From: Geodermatophilus siccatus
GTDB lineage: Bacteria > Actinomycetota > Actinomycetes > Mycobacteriales > Geodermatophilaceae
Length of the DNA stretch: 54,123 nucleotides
Reading direction: 5' to 3'
NCBI RefSeq assembly: GCF_900103785.1
Contig: NZ_FNHE01000019.1
Coordinates: 1-54,123 of the forward strand
Shown here: positions 7,309 through 15,238 of the stretch, one piece after another
How positions within the stretch are numbered: position 1 is the first letter of the stretch
How the letters are laid out: every line of letters starts with the position of its first letter
Program-made: the position numbers and the translations under genes
The notes under the pieces: model-generated
Seen by the model: the letters and a program-made list of their open reading frames with translations, nothing else
Database searches by the model: none
What the model was told of the DNA's origin: nothing

Positions 7309-8339
7309 CAGAGGTCAGCCCCACCGTCTGGGCACCCAGCGGCAGTCGGCACGTGCTGCTCGCCGTGCACACCGGCCGCCAGGACATCGTCGAGCTCGCC
7401 CGCAGCTCCGCCGCCCGCCTGGCCAAGGGCGGCATCACCGTGCGGGTGCTGGAGGACGAGGCGGAGGCGCTCGGCATCGAGGGCGCCCAGGTGGTGTCCG
7501 CGGACGCCGAGGCCGCGCGTGGCGCGGAGATCGTCATGGTCTTCGGCGGCGACGGCACCTTCCTGCGCGCCGCCGAGCTCGCCCGCTACAGCAACGCCGC
7601 GCTCATGGGCGTCAACCTCGGCCGGGTCGGCTTCCTCGCCGAGACCGAGCCCGAGGCGGTCGAGGAGACCCTCACCGCGATCGAGCAGTGCGAGTACTCG
7701 GTCGAGAAGCGCCTGGCCATCGAGGTCGACGTCCTCGACGCGACCGGCGCCGTCGTCGGCGGCACCTGGGCGCTCAACGAGGCGTCGGTGGAGAAGTCCG
7801 AGCGCTCGCGGGTGCTCGACCTCGTCGTGGCCATCGACGGCCGCCCGCTCACCAGCTTCGGCTGCGACGGCGTCCTCTTCGCCACGCCCACCGGGTCCAC
7901 GGCCTACGCGTTCTCCGCCGGCGGGCCGGTCGTGTGGCCCGACGTCGAGGCGATGCTGGTCGTCCCGTCCAACGCGCACGCGCTGTTCTCCCGCCCGCTG
8001 GTCACCTCACCGGACTCGGTGCTCACCGTGGCCATCCCGGCCGACGGCAACCGCGCCCGCGTGTCCGCCGACGGGCGGCGCGCGCTGGAGGTGCCCGAGG
8101 GCGGACGGGTCGACGTCCGCCGGGCCGCCCGGCCGGTGCGCATCGCGCGGGTGCACAAGACCACGTTCGGCGACCGGCTGGTGGCCAAGTTCGGCCTGCC
8201 GGTGCGCGGGTTCCGCGACGCCCGCCGGCACGACCCGGGCCACGAGATGGCTCCGGACCGCAACGTGCTGACCCGCGGCTGGGTCCGCGGGGACGGGGAG
8301 GAGGGAGGCCGCGGTGGCGGCACGGACGACGACGCGTGA
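7305..8339 (+). CDS. ppnK: NAD kinase
   Basis: This 344-residue protein phosphorylates NAD to NADP. The family GGDGT motif is at residues ~81-85 (FGGDGTFLRAAEL), followed by GVNLGRVGFLAE, the NE motif in WALNEASVEKSE, and the DGVLFATPTGSTAYAFSAGG block. The last ~45 residues after the catalytic domain are charged and Gly-rich and probably disordered. The GTG start overlaps the stop of repeat copy A, and the 3' end overlaps recN by 26 nt. This is the same gene order as Rv1694-Rv1695-Rv1696. Confidence 0.95.
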   Translation: MTEVSPTVWAPSGSRHVLLAVHTGRQDIVELARSSAARLAKGGITVRVLEDEAEALGIEGAQVVSADAEAARGAEIVMVFGGDGTFLRAAELARYSNAALMGVNLGRVGFLAETEPEAVEETLTAIEQCEYSVEKRLAIEVDVLDATGAVVGGTWALNEASVEKSERSRVLDLVVAIDGRPLTSFGCDGVLFATPTGSTAYAFSAGGPVVWPDVEAMLVVPSNAHALFSRPLVTSPDSVLTVAIPADGNRARVSADGRRALEVPEGGRVDVRRAARPVRIARVHKTTFGDRLVAKFGLPVRGFRDARRHDPGHEMAPDRNVLTRGWVRGDGEEGGRGGGTDDDA

Positions 8340-10149
8340 GACCCGGCGGCCGGCCCGCGCGGCGCGGCCGGCCGAGCCGGTCGCCGCTCCCGAGCCGGCC
8401 GACGGCGGGACGACGCAGGGCCGGCTGACCGAGCTGCGCATCCGCGGCCTCGGGGCCATCGACGACGTCACCCTCGAGCTCGGTGACGGCCTGACGGTGG
8501 TCACCGGGGAGACCGGCGCGGGCAAGACGATGGTCGTCACCGGGCTGACGCTGCTCTTCGGTGGCCGGGCCGACCCCGGCCGCGTGCGCGCCAACGGGCG
8601 GGCCGGCGTCGAGGGACGGCTGGCCCTGCCCGCCGACTCCCCGGTGTGGGAGCGGGCGGCCGACGCCGGCGCCGACCCCGACGACGACGGCACGCTGATC
8701 CTGGCCCGCACGGTCAGCGCCGAGGGACGGTCGCGCGCCCACCTCGGCGGGCGCAGCGTCCCGGTCGGTGTCGTCGCCGAGCTGGCCGAGGGGTTGCTCG
8801 CGGTGCACGGGCAGAGCGACCAGCTGCGGCTGTCCCGCCCGGCCGAGCAGCGCCGGGCACTGGACCGCTACGCGGGCACCGACCACCTGGAGCTGCTGGA
8901 CCGCTACCGCGAGGCGTACGGCCGGTGGCGGCAGCTGGCCGGCGACCTCGAGCGCCGCCGCAGCCAGGCCCGGGAGCTGGCGCAGGCCGCCGACGTCCTC
9001 CGGCACGGGCTGGAGGAGATCGACGCTGTGGGCCCGCAGCCGGGAGAGGACGACGAGCTGGACACCCAGGCGCGGCGGCTCAGCGACGCCGACGCGCTGC
9101 GCGCCGCCGCCGACGAGGCCCGCACCGCGCTGGTCGGCGACGTCACCGGCGACCTCGGGAACGACCTGCCGCAGGACGCCAGCGCCGCGCTGGCCATCGC
9201 CGAGCGGGCGCTGGCCGCCTCCGACGACCCCACGCTGGTGATGCTGGCCCAGGACCTGAACGACGCGGTCGCGGTCGTCTCCGACGTCGCCGGCCAGCTC
9301 GCCAGCTACGTCGCCGACCTCGACGCCGACCCCGCGCGGCTGGCCGAGGTGATGGACCGCCGGGCGGCGATCACCGCACTGGTGCGCAAGTACGCCGACG
9401 TCGGCGAGGGGGTGGCCGGCGTCCTGGCCTGGGCGGAGGACGCCCGCCGCCGGCTGGACGAGCTCGACGTCTCCGACGAGGCGCTCGAGGCGCTGGAGGC
9501 CGCGCGCGACGCCGCCCGGGCCGAGGTCGACGACCTCGGCGCGCAGGTGTCGGCCGGGCGACGGGCGGCGGCCGACGGTTTCGCCGCCGAGGTGGGCCGG
9601 GAGCTGGCCGGGCTGGCCATGAAGAGCGCCCGCGTCTCGTTCTCCATCGAGAGCGACCCGGACGCCCCCGGCCCCGACGGCATCGACGAGGTGGCGCTGC
9701 TGATGGCCGCGCACCCCGGCGCCCCGCCGCGGCCGGTGCACAAGGGCGCCTCCGGCGGTGAGCTGTCGCGGGTGATGCTCGCCATCGAGGTGGTGTTCGC
9801 CGGGGCCGACCCGGTGCCGGTGATGGTCTTCGACGAGGTCGACGCCGGGGTCGGCGGGCAGGCCGCGGGGGAGATCGGCCGGCGGCTGGCGCGGCTGGCG
9901 CGGCGGCACCAGGTCGTCGTCGTCACCCACCTGGCGCAGGTCGCCGCGTTCGCCGACACCCACCTGGTCGTGGACAAGTCCCCGGACACCGGTGCGGGCG
10001 TGACCGCCACCGACATCCGGGCGGTCGACGGCGAGGACCGGGTCCGCGAGCTGGCCCGGATGCTCTCCGGGCTCGCCGACAGCGACACCGGTCAGGCGCA
10101 CGCCCGGGAGCTGCTGGCCGTGGCGGCCACGGCCCGGGCAGCGGCGTGA
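8314..10149 (+). CDS. recN: DNA repair ATPase RecN
   Basis: This 611-residue SMC-like ATPase acts in double-strand-break repair. The N-terminal head has LTELRIRGLGAID and Walker A GETGAGKT (~65-72); two long coiled-coil segments (about 190-260 and 330-430) flank a central hinge-like part. The C-terminal head has the ABC signature GASGGELSRVMLA (~479-491) and Walker B MVFDEVDAGVGG, with the switch His in VTHLAQVAAFAD. The GTG start lies inside ppnK. The first ~30 residues are Arg/Ala/Pro-rich and may not be conserved. Confidence 0.95.
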   Translation: MAARTTTRETRRPARAARPAEPVAAPEPADGGTTQGRLTELRIRGLGAIDDVTLELGDGLTVVTGETGAGKTMVVTGLTLLFGGRADPGRVRANGRAGVEGRLALPADSPVWERAADAGADPDDDGTLILARTVSAEGRSRAHLGGRSVPVGVVAELAEGLLAVHGQSDQLRLSRPAEQRRALDRYAGTDHLELLDRYREAYGRWRQLAGDLERRRSQARELAQAADVLRHGLEEIDAVGPQPGEDDELDTQARRLSDADALRAAADEARTALVGDVTGDLGNDLPQDASAALAIAERALAASDDPTLVMLAQDLNDAVAVVSDVAGQLASYVADLDADPARLAEVMDRRAAITALVRKYADVGEGVAGVLAWAEDARRRLDELDVSDEALEALEAARDAARAEVDDLGAQVSAGRRAAADGFAAEVGRELAGLAMKSARVSFSIESDPDAPGPDGIDEVALLMAAHPGAPPRPVHKGASGGELSRVMLAIEVVFAGADPVPVMVFDEVDAGVGGQAAGEIGRRLARLARRHQVVVVTHLAQVAAFADTHLVVDKSPDTGAGVTATDIRAVDGEDRVRELARMLSGLADSDTGQAHARELLAVAATARAAA

Positions 10150-10274
10150 CCAGGTGGAGGGATGGCAGGAGTGACGGCGGAACGAGTGGGGTAGGGCCGG
10201 ATCGTGCCCCACCGACGTCGCACCGCCGCAGCTGCGCGGCCTCTCGCCCACCGCCCGCTGACCGGCGCCGCCCG

Positions 10275-10991
10275 GTGAGCTGTTTCTCCTCCGCCGACGA
10301 GTCGGCGCACTACGGGTTCAGTGTCTGCATGCTGCTCACGCAGTACCGGGAACAGCTGGGCTGGGCGCGCGAGGGCGTCGTCGAGCTCGGCACCGGTGAC
10401 GCCACCGCCATCGCCGACGTGGTGGCCGGTCTGCCGGAGCTGCGGCTGCGCAGCTTCGACATCAGCGCTACGTCGGTCGAGCGGGCCCGGGAGAACATCG
10501 CCGCCCGCGGGGTCGCCGACCGGTACACCGTGGAGCTCGGCGACTTCTTCGACGGCGCCGACTCCGCAGCCGGGGAAGTGGCGTCCACGGTGATCGCCAA
10601 CCCGCCCTACATCCCGGCACCGGACCGCGACATCCTCATGCCCGAGCTGTGGGGCGGGGTGTACGGCAACGACCTGGTGCTGCAGCTGCTCAAGGCCGGT
10701 TACCGCAACGTCGTCACCGCGGTGCCCAGCTACGCCGACCCGGAGACGACGGTCCGGACGGCGGAGGACCTCGGCTACCGGGTCGCGAACTTCCTCGCGA
10801 TGGGCCTCGACTACGGCGAGTACAGCAGCGAGCCCAAGGTGCGCGACCACATCCGCCGGTTGGTCGCCGAGGGCCGGGGCTGGGCGGGGGAGGGCGAGTA
10901 CATGGTCGCCGTCGCGCTGTTCACCCAGGACCCGGACATCCCCGGCGACCGCGCCGGCCAGTTGCTGCGGGCGCTGCAGATCACCACCTGA
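10275..10991 (+). CDS. SAM-dependent methyltransferase (HemK/PrmC-like NPPY type)
   Basis: The protein is 238 residues from the GTG at 10275. It has a class I Rossmann fold with motif I VVELGTGDATAIADVV, an acidic motif II (SFDISATSVERA) and the catalytic NPPY motif (VIANPPYIPAPD) typical of enzymes that methylate glutamine or exocyclic amines. It ends in TQDPDIPGDRAGQLLRALQI. The substrate cannot be told. An upstream GTG at 10146 overlapping the recN stop is possible and would add 43 residues that are Arg/Pro-rich and not methyltransferase-like, so I prefer 10275. The stop codon lies in the first unit of an exact 20-bp tandem repeat. Confidence 0.8.
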   Translation: MSCFSSADESAHYGFSVCMLLTQYREQLGWAREGVVELGTGDATAIADVVAGLPELRLRSFDISATSVERARENIAARGVADRYTVELGDFFDGADSAAGEVASTVIANPPYIPAPDRDILMPELWGGVYGNDLVLQLLKAGYRNVVTAVPSYADPETTVRTAEDLGYRVANFLAMGLDYGEYSSEPKVRDHIRRLVAEGRGWAGEGEYMVAVALFTQDPDIPGDRAGQLLRALQITT

Positions 10992-11011
10992 CGCTGCAGA
11001 TCACCACCTGA
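10972..11011 (+). repeat. Exact 20-bp tandem duplication spanning a stop codon
   Basis: The unit CGCTGCAGATCACCACCTGA occurs twice head to tail (10972-10991 and 10992-11011). The first copy encodes the last residues and stop of the methyltransferase. This looks like a recent replication-slippage duplication. Confidence 0.9.
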
Positions 11012-11162
11012 CGGTTCCGTCCCGGGGCGGCTTCGAGGTGCGTCGCCCCGCGAGGCGGCGTGAGGAGTGGGGCCCGGAGGGTCCGGCGACGAGGGCCGGG
11101 CGGGGCTCAGCTCATCTGGGGGACGGCACCTGGCCGCGGTGTCGGCCGGTAGGCCGACGGTG

Positions 11163-12014
11163 TCAACGCCGCTTGGCGTAGCCGGCGAGGCCGAACTGCA
11201 GCAGCGCCAGGCCGCGCTCGCCGCGGGCGCGGAGCTCGGCCGACAGCTCCGGACCGGACACCCCGGCGAGCACCCGGTCGCGAGCCAGCTCCAGCAGCGC
11301 GGCGTAGAGGCTGAGCACCGCGTGCGCGGCCAGCCACGGCGCCAGCTCACCGGGCTCCGCCTGCGTCTCCTCGGCGATCAGCTCGGCGAGCGCCGTGGTC
11401 AGCTCGCCGATGATCTCGCGCTCGCGCACCTGCAGGGTGCGGCTGCCGCGGATCACCTGCGCCATCTCCGCCACACCGGCCGCGGCCTCGGGCGCGCCCA
11501 GCCCGCTCATCGCCCGGACGATGAAGGTGCCGGCCGCCGCGCTCACCGACTCCCCGGCGGGCCGGGTGCGCACCGTCTCGAGCAGCGCCGCGCGCATCGG
11601 CGGGTCGGCCTCGAAGACCAGCCCCTCCTTGACCGGGAAGTGGTTGAACACCGTCTTCTCGACCACGCCGGCGCGCTGGGCGATCTCCACGACGCTCACC
11701 GCGTCGAAGCCGCGCTCGGCGAACAGCTCGGCGGCGGCCTCGATGATCGTGGCGCGGGTCTGCTGGCGGCGCCGCTCGCGCAGGCCCGGTCCGCGCAGGG
11801 CACGCCGGCCGCGGCGTCCGCGAGCGGGCTGCTCCGGCTCGGTCGGCGCGGGGGGAGCGGCCGGGGTGGTGGCTCCGGGCAGCGGGGGCGTCCCGTCGTC
11901 GGTCCCGGCCGGCGGCTCGGGCGCGGACAGCTCGTGGACGACCGCGTCGGGCGCCTCCGGCCGGACCTCGTCGTCGGATTCCGTACGACCGACCGCCCGC
12001 GCCCCTGGAGTCAC
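11163..12014 (-). CDS. TetR family transcriptional regulator
   Basis: This 283-residue protein has a ~80-residue Pro/Ala-rich leader (1-80) and then a TetR helix-turn-helix (TRATIIEAAAELFAERGFD, VSVVEIAQRAGVVEKTVFNHFPVKE, about 87-130). The C-terminal ligand/dimer domain is all-helical. The leader is unusually long for the family and could be removed by a later start, but the GTG at 12014 has a TAGCGT box 7 nt upstream, which supports a leaderless start there. The target is unknown. It lies opposite to its neighbours, between the methyltransferase and steA. Confidence 0.87.
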   Translation of the reverse strand: MTPGARAVGRTESDDEVRPEAPDAVVHELSAPEPPAGTDDGTPPLPGATTPAAPPAPTEPEQPARGRRGRRALRGPGLRERRRQQTRATIIEAAAELFAERGFDAVSVVEIAQRAGVVEKTVFNHFPVKEGLVFEADPPMRAALLETVRTRPAGESVSAAAGTFIVRAMSGLGAPEAAAGVAEMAQVIRGSRTLQVREREIIGELTTALAELIAEETQAEPGELAPWLAAHAVLSLYAALLELARDRVLAGVSGPELSAELRARGERGLALLQFGLAGYAKRR

Positions 12015-12021
12015 CCGGACA

Positions 12022-12027
12022 ACGCTA
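12022..12027 (-). promoter_or_regulatory. -10 box for TetR gene (leaderless start)
   Basis: TAGCGT on the minus strand is 7 nt before the GTG at 12014, the same spacing as at the DUF1015 gene. Confidence 0.5.
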
Positions 12028-12178
12028 GACAGCCTGCCTGAGTGCGCCGGAGGGGATCGTCGGCCATTCGGGCCCGGCGTGTCGCCGCCCCGTGGTGTCG
12101 GTCACTCTGCGTGACCGAGAAGTCGTCGATGCGCGTCGGAGGACAGCGGTGTCGAGCCTCCGTGGGAGAGTGCAGGCC

Positions 12179-13366
12179 ATGCGCATCGGCTCCCTCCGCC
12201 GTGGCCGGGCGCCGGAAGCGGCCCCCGGAGTGACCGGCACCGTGCGGCTGGACCGCCGCACCAAGAACCTCACCAAGCGGCTGCGCCCGGGGGACGTCGC
12301 GGTCATCGACCACGTCGACATCGACCGGGTCAGCGCGGACTCCCTGGTCGCGTGCAAGGTCGCCGCGGTGGTCAACGCCGCGCCCAGCACCTCCGGCCGC
12401 TACCCGAACCTCGGCCCCGAGATCCTCGTCAACGCCGGCATCCCGCTCGTCGACGGCGTCGGCAAGGACGTGCTCTCGGCGGTCAAGGAGGGGACGGCGG
12501 TCCGCGTCGACGGCAACCAGCTGCTGCTGGAGGACGGCACCGTCGTCGCCGAGGGCACCCAGCAGACCGCGGAGTCCGTCGCCGAGGCGATGGCCGAGGC
12601 GCGGGCCGGGCTGTCGGTCCAGTTGGAGGCGTTCGCCACCAACACGATGGAGTACATGAAGCGCGAGCGCGCGCTGCTGCTCGACGGCGTCGGCGTCCCC
12701 GACGTGGTCACGCCGATCGAGGGCCGGCACGTGCTGGTCGTCGTCCGCGGCTACGACTACAAGGAGGACCTGCAGGCGCTGCGGTCCTACATCCGGGACT
12801 ACCGCCCGGTGCTGATCGGCGTCGACGGCGGGGCGGACGCGCTCGTCGAGGCCGGATACCGCCCGGACATGATCATCGGTGACATGGACTCGGTGAGCGA
12901 CGAGGTCCTGAAGAGCGGCGCCGAGGTCGTCGTCCACGCCTACGCGGACGGCCGCGCGCCGGGCCTGGCCCGGGTCCAGGACCTCGGCGTCGAGGCGATC
13001 ACCTTCCCGGCCGCCGCCACCAGCGAGGACATCGCGATGCTGCTGGCCGACGAGAAGGGCGCCTCGCTGATCGTCGCCGTCGGCACCCACGCCACCCTGG
13101 TGGAGTTCCTCGACAAGGGCCGCGGTGGCATGGCCTCCACCTTCCTCACCCGGCTGCGGCTGGGCGGCAAGCTCGTCGACGCCAAGGGCGTGAGCCGGCT
13201 CTACCGCAGCCGCATCTCGACGCTGACCCTGGTCGTCCTGGTGCTCGCCGCCTTCATCGCCATCGGGTCGGCCCTCGCCGTCTCCGCGGCCGGCCGCGTC
13301 TACCTCGACCTGATGGTCGACCAATGGAACAGCTTCGTGTTCTGGCTGGAGAACCTCCTCTCGTGA
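12179..13366 (+). CDS. steA: SteA-like cytokinesis protein (thiamine pyrophosphokinase-like fold)
   Basis: This 395-residue protein contains DHVDIDRVSADSLVACKV and VNAAPSTSGRYPNLGPEIL near the N-terminus. The central GVDGGADALVEAGYRPDMI-IGDMDSVSD block resembles thiamine pyrophosphokinase. One transmembrane helix at ~346-368 (STLTLVVLVLAAFIAIGSA) precedes a short C-terminal tail. In Corynebacterium the SteA/SteB pair acts at the septum upstream of the RipA cell-wall hydrolase; the same two genes are adjacent here (and as Rv1697-Rv1698). The start ATG at 12179 leaves a short Arg-rich leader. It overlaps steB by 4 nt (GTGA). Confidence 0.9.
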   Translation: MRIGSLRRGRAPEAAPGVTGTVRLDRRTKNLTKRLRPGDVAVIDHVDIDRVSADSLVACKVAAVVNAAPSTSGRYPNLGPEILVNAGIPLVDGVGKDVLSAVKEGTAVRVDGNQLLLEDGTVVAEGTQQTAESVAEAMAEARAGLSVQLEAFATNTMEYMKRERALLLDGVGVPDVVTPIEGRHVLVVVRGYDYKEDLQALRSYIRDYRPVLIGVDGGADALVEAGYRPDMIIGDMDSVSDEVLKSGAEVVVHAYADGRAPGLARVQDLGVEAITFPAAATSEDIAMLLADEKGASLIVAVGTHATLVEFLDKGRGGMASTFLTRLRLGGKLVDAKGVSRLYRSRISTLTLVVLVLAAFIAIGSALAVSAAGRVYLDLMVDQWNSFVFWLENLLS

Positions 13367-14313
13367 TCGACTTCCGCTACCACCTGGTCTCGCTGATCGC
13401 GGTCTTCCTGGCCGTCGCGCTGGGCATCGTCATCGGCACCACGGCGCTCAACGCGCCGATCCTCGAGGACCTCGAGGGCCAGGTGGCCACGCTCACCGAG
13501 GACAAGCGGGACCTGGAGACCCAGACCCGGGAGCTGCAGGCCCAGCTGGACACGAGTGACGCCTTCGAGGAGGCCGTCGCCCCCGCGCTGGTCGCCGGCA
13601 GCCTGGCCGGGCGCAGCGTCGTGCTGGTCGCCACCGAGGACGTCGCCGCCGACACGGTCGAGGAGGTCTCCACCCTCGTCGGCCAGGCCGGCGGCACCCT
13701 GACCGGCACCATCCGGCTGCAGCCGGAGTACAGCGACCCGGCCACCGCCGCCGAGGTGCAGAGCTACGTGACCGGGCCGGGCCTGCCGACCGGCGTCACG
13801 CTGCCCGAGACCGACGACACCGGCCAGCTGGTCGGCTCGCTCCTGGCCCAGGTGCTGATGCGCCCGACGGCGCCCGGCGCCCCCGCCCCGGACACCGCCG
13901 CCCTCTCCTCCGTGCTGGCGGGCCTGCGGGCCCTCGACGTCCTGGACGTCGAGTCCAGCTCGGTCACCCCGGCCGACTTCGCGGTGGTGCTGACCGCCGG
14001 CGCCCCGGCCGAGGAGGACGGCGAGCAGCGCACCGACGCGCTCGTCGACCTGGCGCTGGCCCTCGACGCCGCCGGCTCGGGCGCCGTCGTCGCGGGGGAC
14101 GCGGCCTCGGCCGGCGAGACCGGTCTGGTCGGCGTCATCCGGGCCGACCCGGAGAACTCGGTGGCCGTCTCGACCGTGGACAACGTCGACTCGGCGTCCG
14201 GCCGGATCAGCACGGTGCTCGCGCTCGGGCGGGAGAGCGCGGGCACCTCGGGTGCCTACGGCACGGGTGAGGACGCCCAGCCGGTCCCGCCGGTCCCCAG
14301 CGCGACCCCGTGA
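13363..14313 (+). CDS. steB: SteB/MctB-like envelope protein
   Basis: This 316-residue protein has an N-terminal transmembrane anchor (IDFRYHLVSLIAVFLAVALG, ~2-27), then a coiled-coil segment (EDLEGQVATLTEDKRDLETQ, ~35-65) and an extracytoplasmic domain. The IDFRYHLVSL start is the hallmark of the actinobacterial family that includes corynebacterial SteB and mycobacterial MctB (Rv1698), described as a copper-homeostasis channel. The GTG overlaps the steA stop. The last ~30 residues are Gly/Pro-rich. Confidence 0.9.
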   Translation: MIDFRYHLVSLIAVFLAVALGIVIGTTALNAPILEDLEGQVATLTEDKRDLETQTRELQAQLDTSDAFEEAVAPALVAGSLAGRSVVLVATEDVAADTVEEVSTLVGQAGGTLTGTIRLQPEYSDPATAAEVQSYVTGPGLPTGVTLPETDDTGQLVGSLLAQVLMRPTAPGAPAPDTAALSSVLAGLRALDVLDVESSSVTPADFAVVLTAGAPAEEDGEQRTDALVDLALALDAAGSGAVVAGDAASAGETGLVGVIRADPENSVAVSTVDNVDSASGRISTVLALGRESAGTSGAYGTGEDAQPVPPVPSATP

Positions 14314-15161
14314 CCCGCCGGAGCGCCGACGGCGGCGGGCGGCGCCGGGCGCTGCTCGCCCTCGCCGGCGCCGCCGCGGCCCGGCTGGGCCTGGCCGGTG
14401 CCGCCGCGCTCGACGCGAGCCCGGCCGGCGCGCCCTGGCGGCGCACCAACCACGCCGGCCGTCCGGTGACCCTGCTCGGCGGCCCGGCCCTGGCGCTGGC
14501 CGCGACGGCGTCCGCGGTGGCCGGCGCCCCTGCGGGCGCCCGCGCGGCCGCCGCGCTGGTCGGCAGCGTGTCCGGGCTGGTCGGCGGCTACGACGACCTC
14601 GCGGGCGCACGCCCCGAGCAGGCGCGGGACAAGGGGCTGGCCGGGCACCTGCGCGCGCTGCGCGCCGGGCGGGTGTCGGCCGGTGCGGTGAAGGTCGCCG
14701 GCATCGGCGCCGCAGCCGCCGCCGCGGCCCTGCTCACGCGGCGGGACCGCGGGCTGGTCGACGCCGTCCTCACCACCGGGCTGGTCGCCGGCACCGCCAA
14801 CCTGGTCAACCTGCTCGACCTGCGTCCCGGCCGCGCGGCCAAGGCCGCCGCGCTCGCCGCCGCCGCGGGTCTGGGGAGCCCGCCGGGCGCGCTCGTCGCC
14901 GGGCCGCTCGGCGCGAGCCTCGCCGTGCTGCCGGCCGACCTGGGCGAGCGGGTCATGCTCGGCGACTGCGGCGCCAACGCCGTCGGCGCCCTCCTCGGGC
15001 TGCGGCTGGCCGCGGTGCCGGGGCGCCCGGCGCGGGCCGGGGCCCTCGCGGTGGTCGTCGGGCTCACCCTGGCCAGCGAACGGGTGAGCTTCACGCGGGT
15101 CATCGAGGCCACCCCCGTCCTGCGGGAACTGGACCGGCTCGGCCGCCGCCGCGGTGCGTGA
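14310..15161 (+). CDS. MraY/WecA-like (glycosyltransferase 4 / phosphoglycosyl transferase) membrane protein
   Basis: This 283-residue, very Ala-rich multi-pass membrane protein keeps two hallmarks of polyprenyl-phosphate N-acetylhexosamine-1-phosphate transferases: an asparagine-rich loop NLVNLLDLRPGRAAK (compare NxxNxxDGLDGL) and MLGDCGANAVGALLGL (compare the FxGDxGSxxLG loop). The second Asp pair of the usual DD motif may be YDDLAG near residue 94. The family uses undecaprenyl phosphate plus a nucleotide sugar; the sugar here is unknown. It overlaps steB by 4 nt, and its stop overlaps the GTG of repeat copy B. Confidence 0.72.
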   Translation: MTRRSADGGGRRRALLALAGAAAARLGLAGAAALDASPAGAPWRRTNHAGRPVTLLGGPALALAATASAVAGAPAGARAAAALVGSVSGLVGGYDDLAGARPEQARDKGLAGHLRALRAGRVSAGAVKVAGIGAAAAAAALLTRRDRGLVDAVLTTGLVAGTANLVNLLDLRPGRAAKAAALAAAAGLGSPPGALVAGPLGASLAVLPADLGERVMLGDCGANAVGALLGLRLAAVPGRPARAGALAVVVGLTLASERVSFTRVIEATPVLRELDRLGRRRGA

Positions 15162-15238
15162 GCGAGCTCGCGAGCTCACCAGTGGGTGGAGCGAGCCGGC
15201 GCACGTGGCCGACGAGCGCCGGCGAGGAGGTCGCATGA
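15158..15238 (+). repeat. 81-nt coupler repeat, copy B (MraY-like gene-murJ)
   Basis: This is a complete copy of the 81-nt element. Its GTG overlaps the upstream stop (GTGA at 15158) and its TGA overlaps the murJ-like ATG (ATGA at 15235). The perfect palindrome GAGCTCGCGAGCTC is at 15164-15177 and GAGGAGG is at 15224-15230. The peptide begins VSELASSPVG and ends SAGEEVA. Confidence 0.85.

Noticed and set aside
10146..10274. N-terminal extension of the NPPY methyltransferase from the GTG at 10146
   Set aside because: The added 43 residues are Arg/Pro-rich with no methyltransferase features; kept only as an alternative start.
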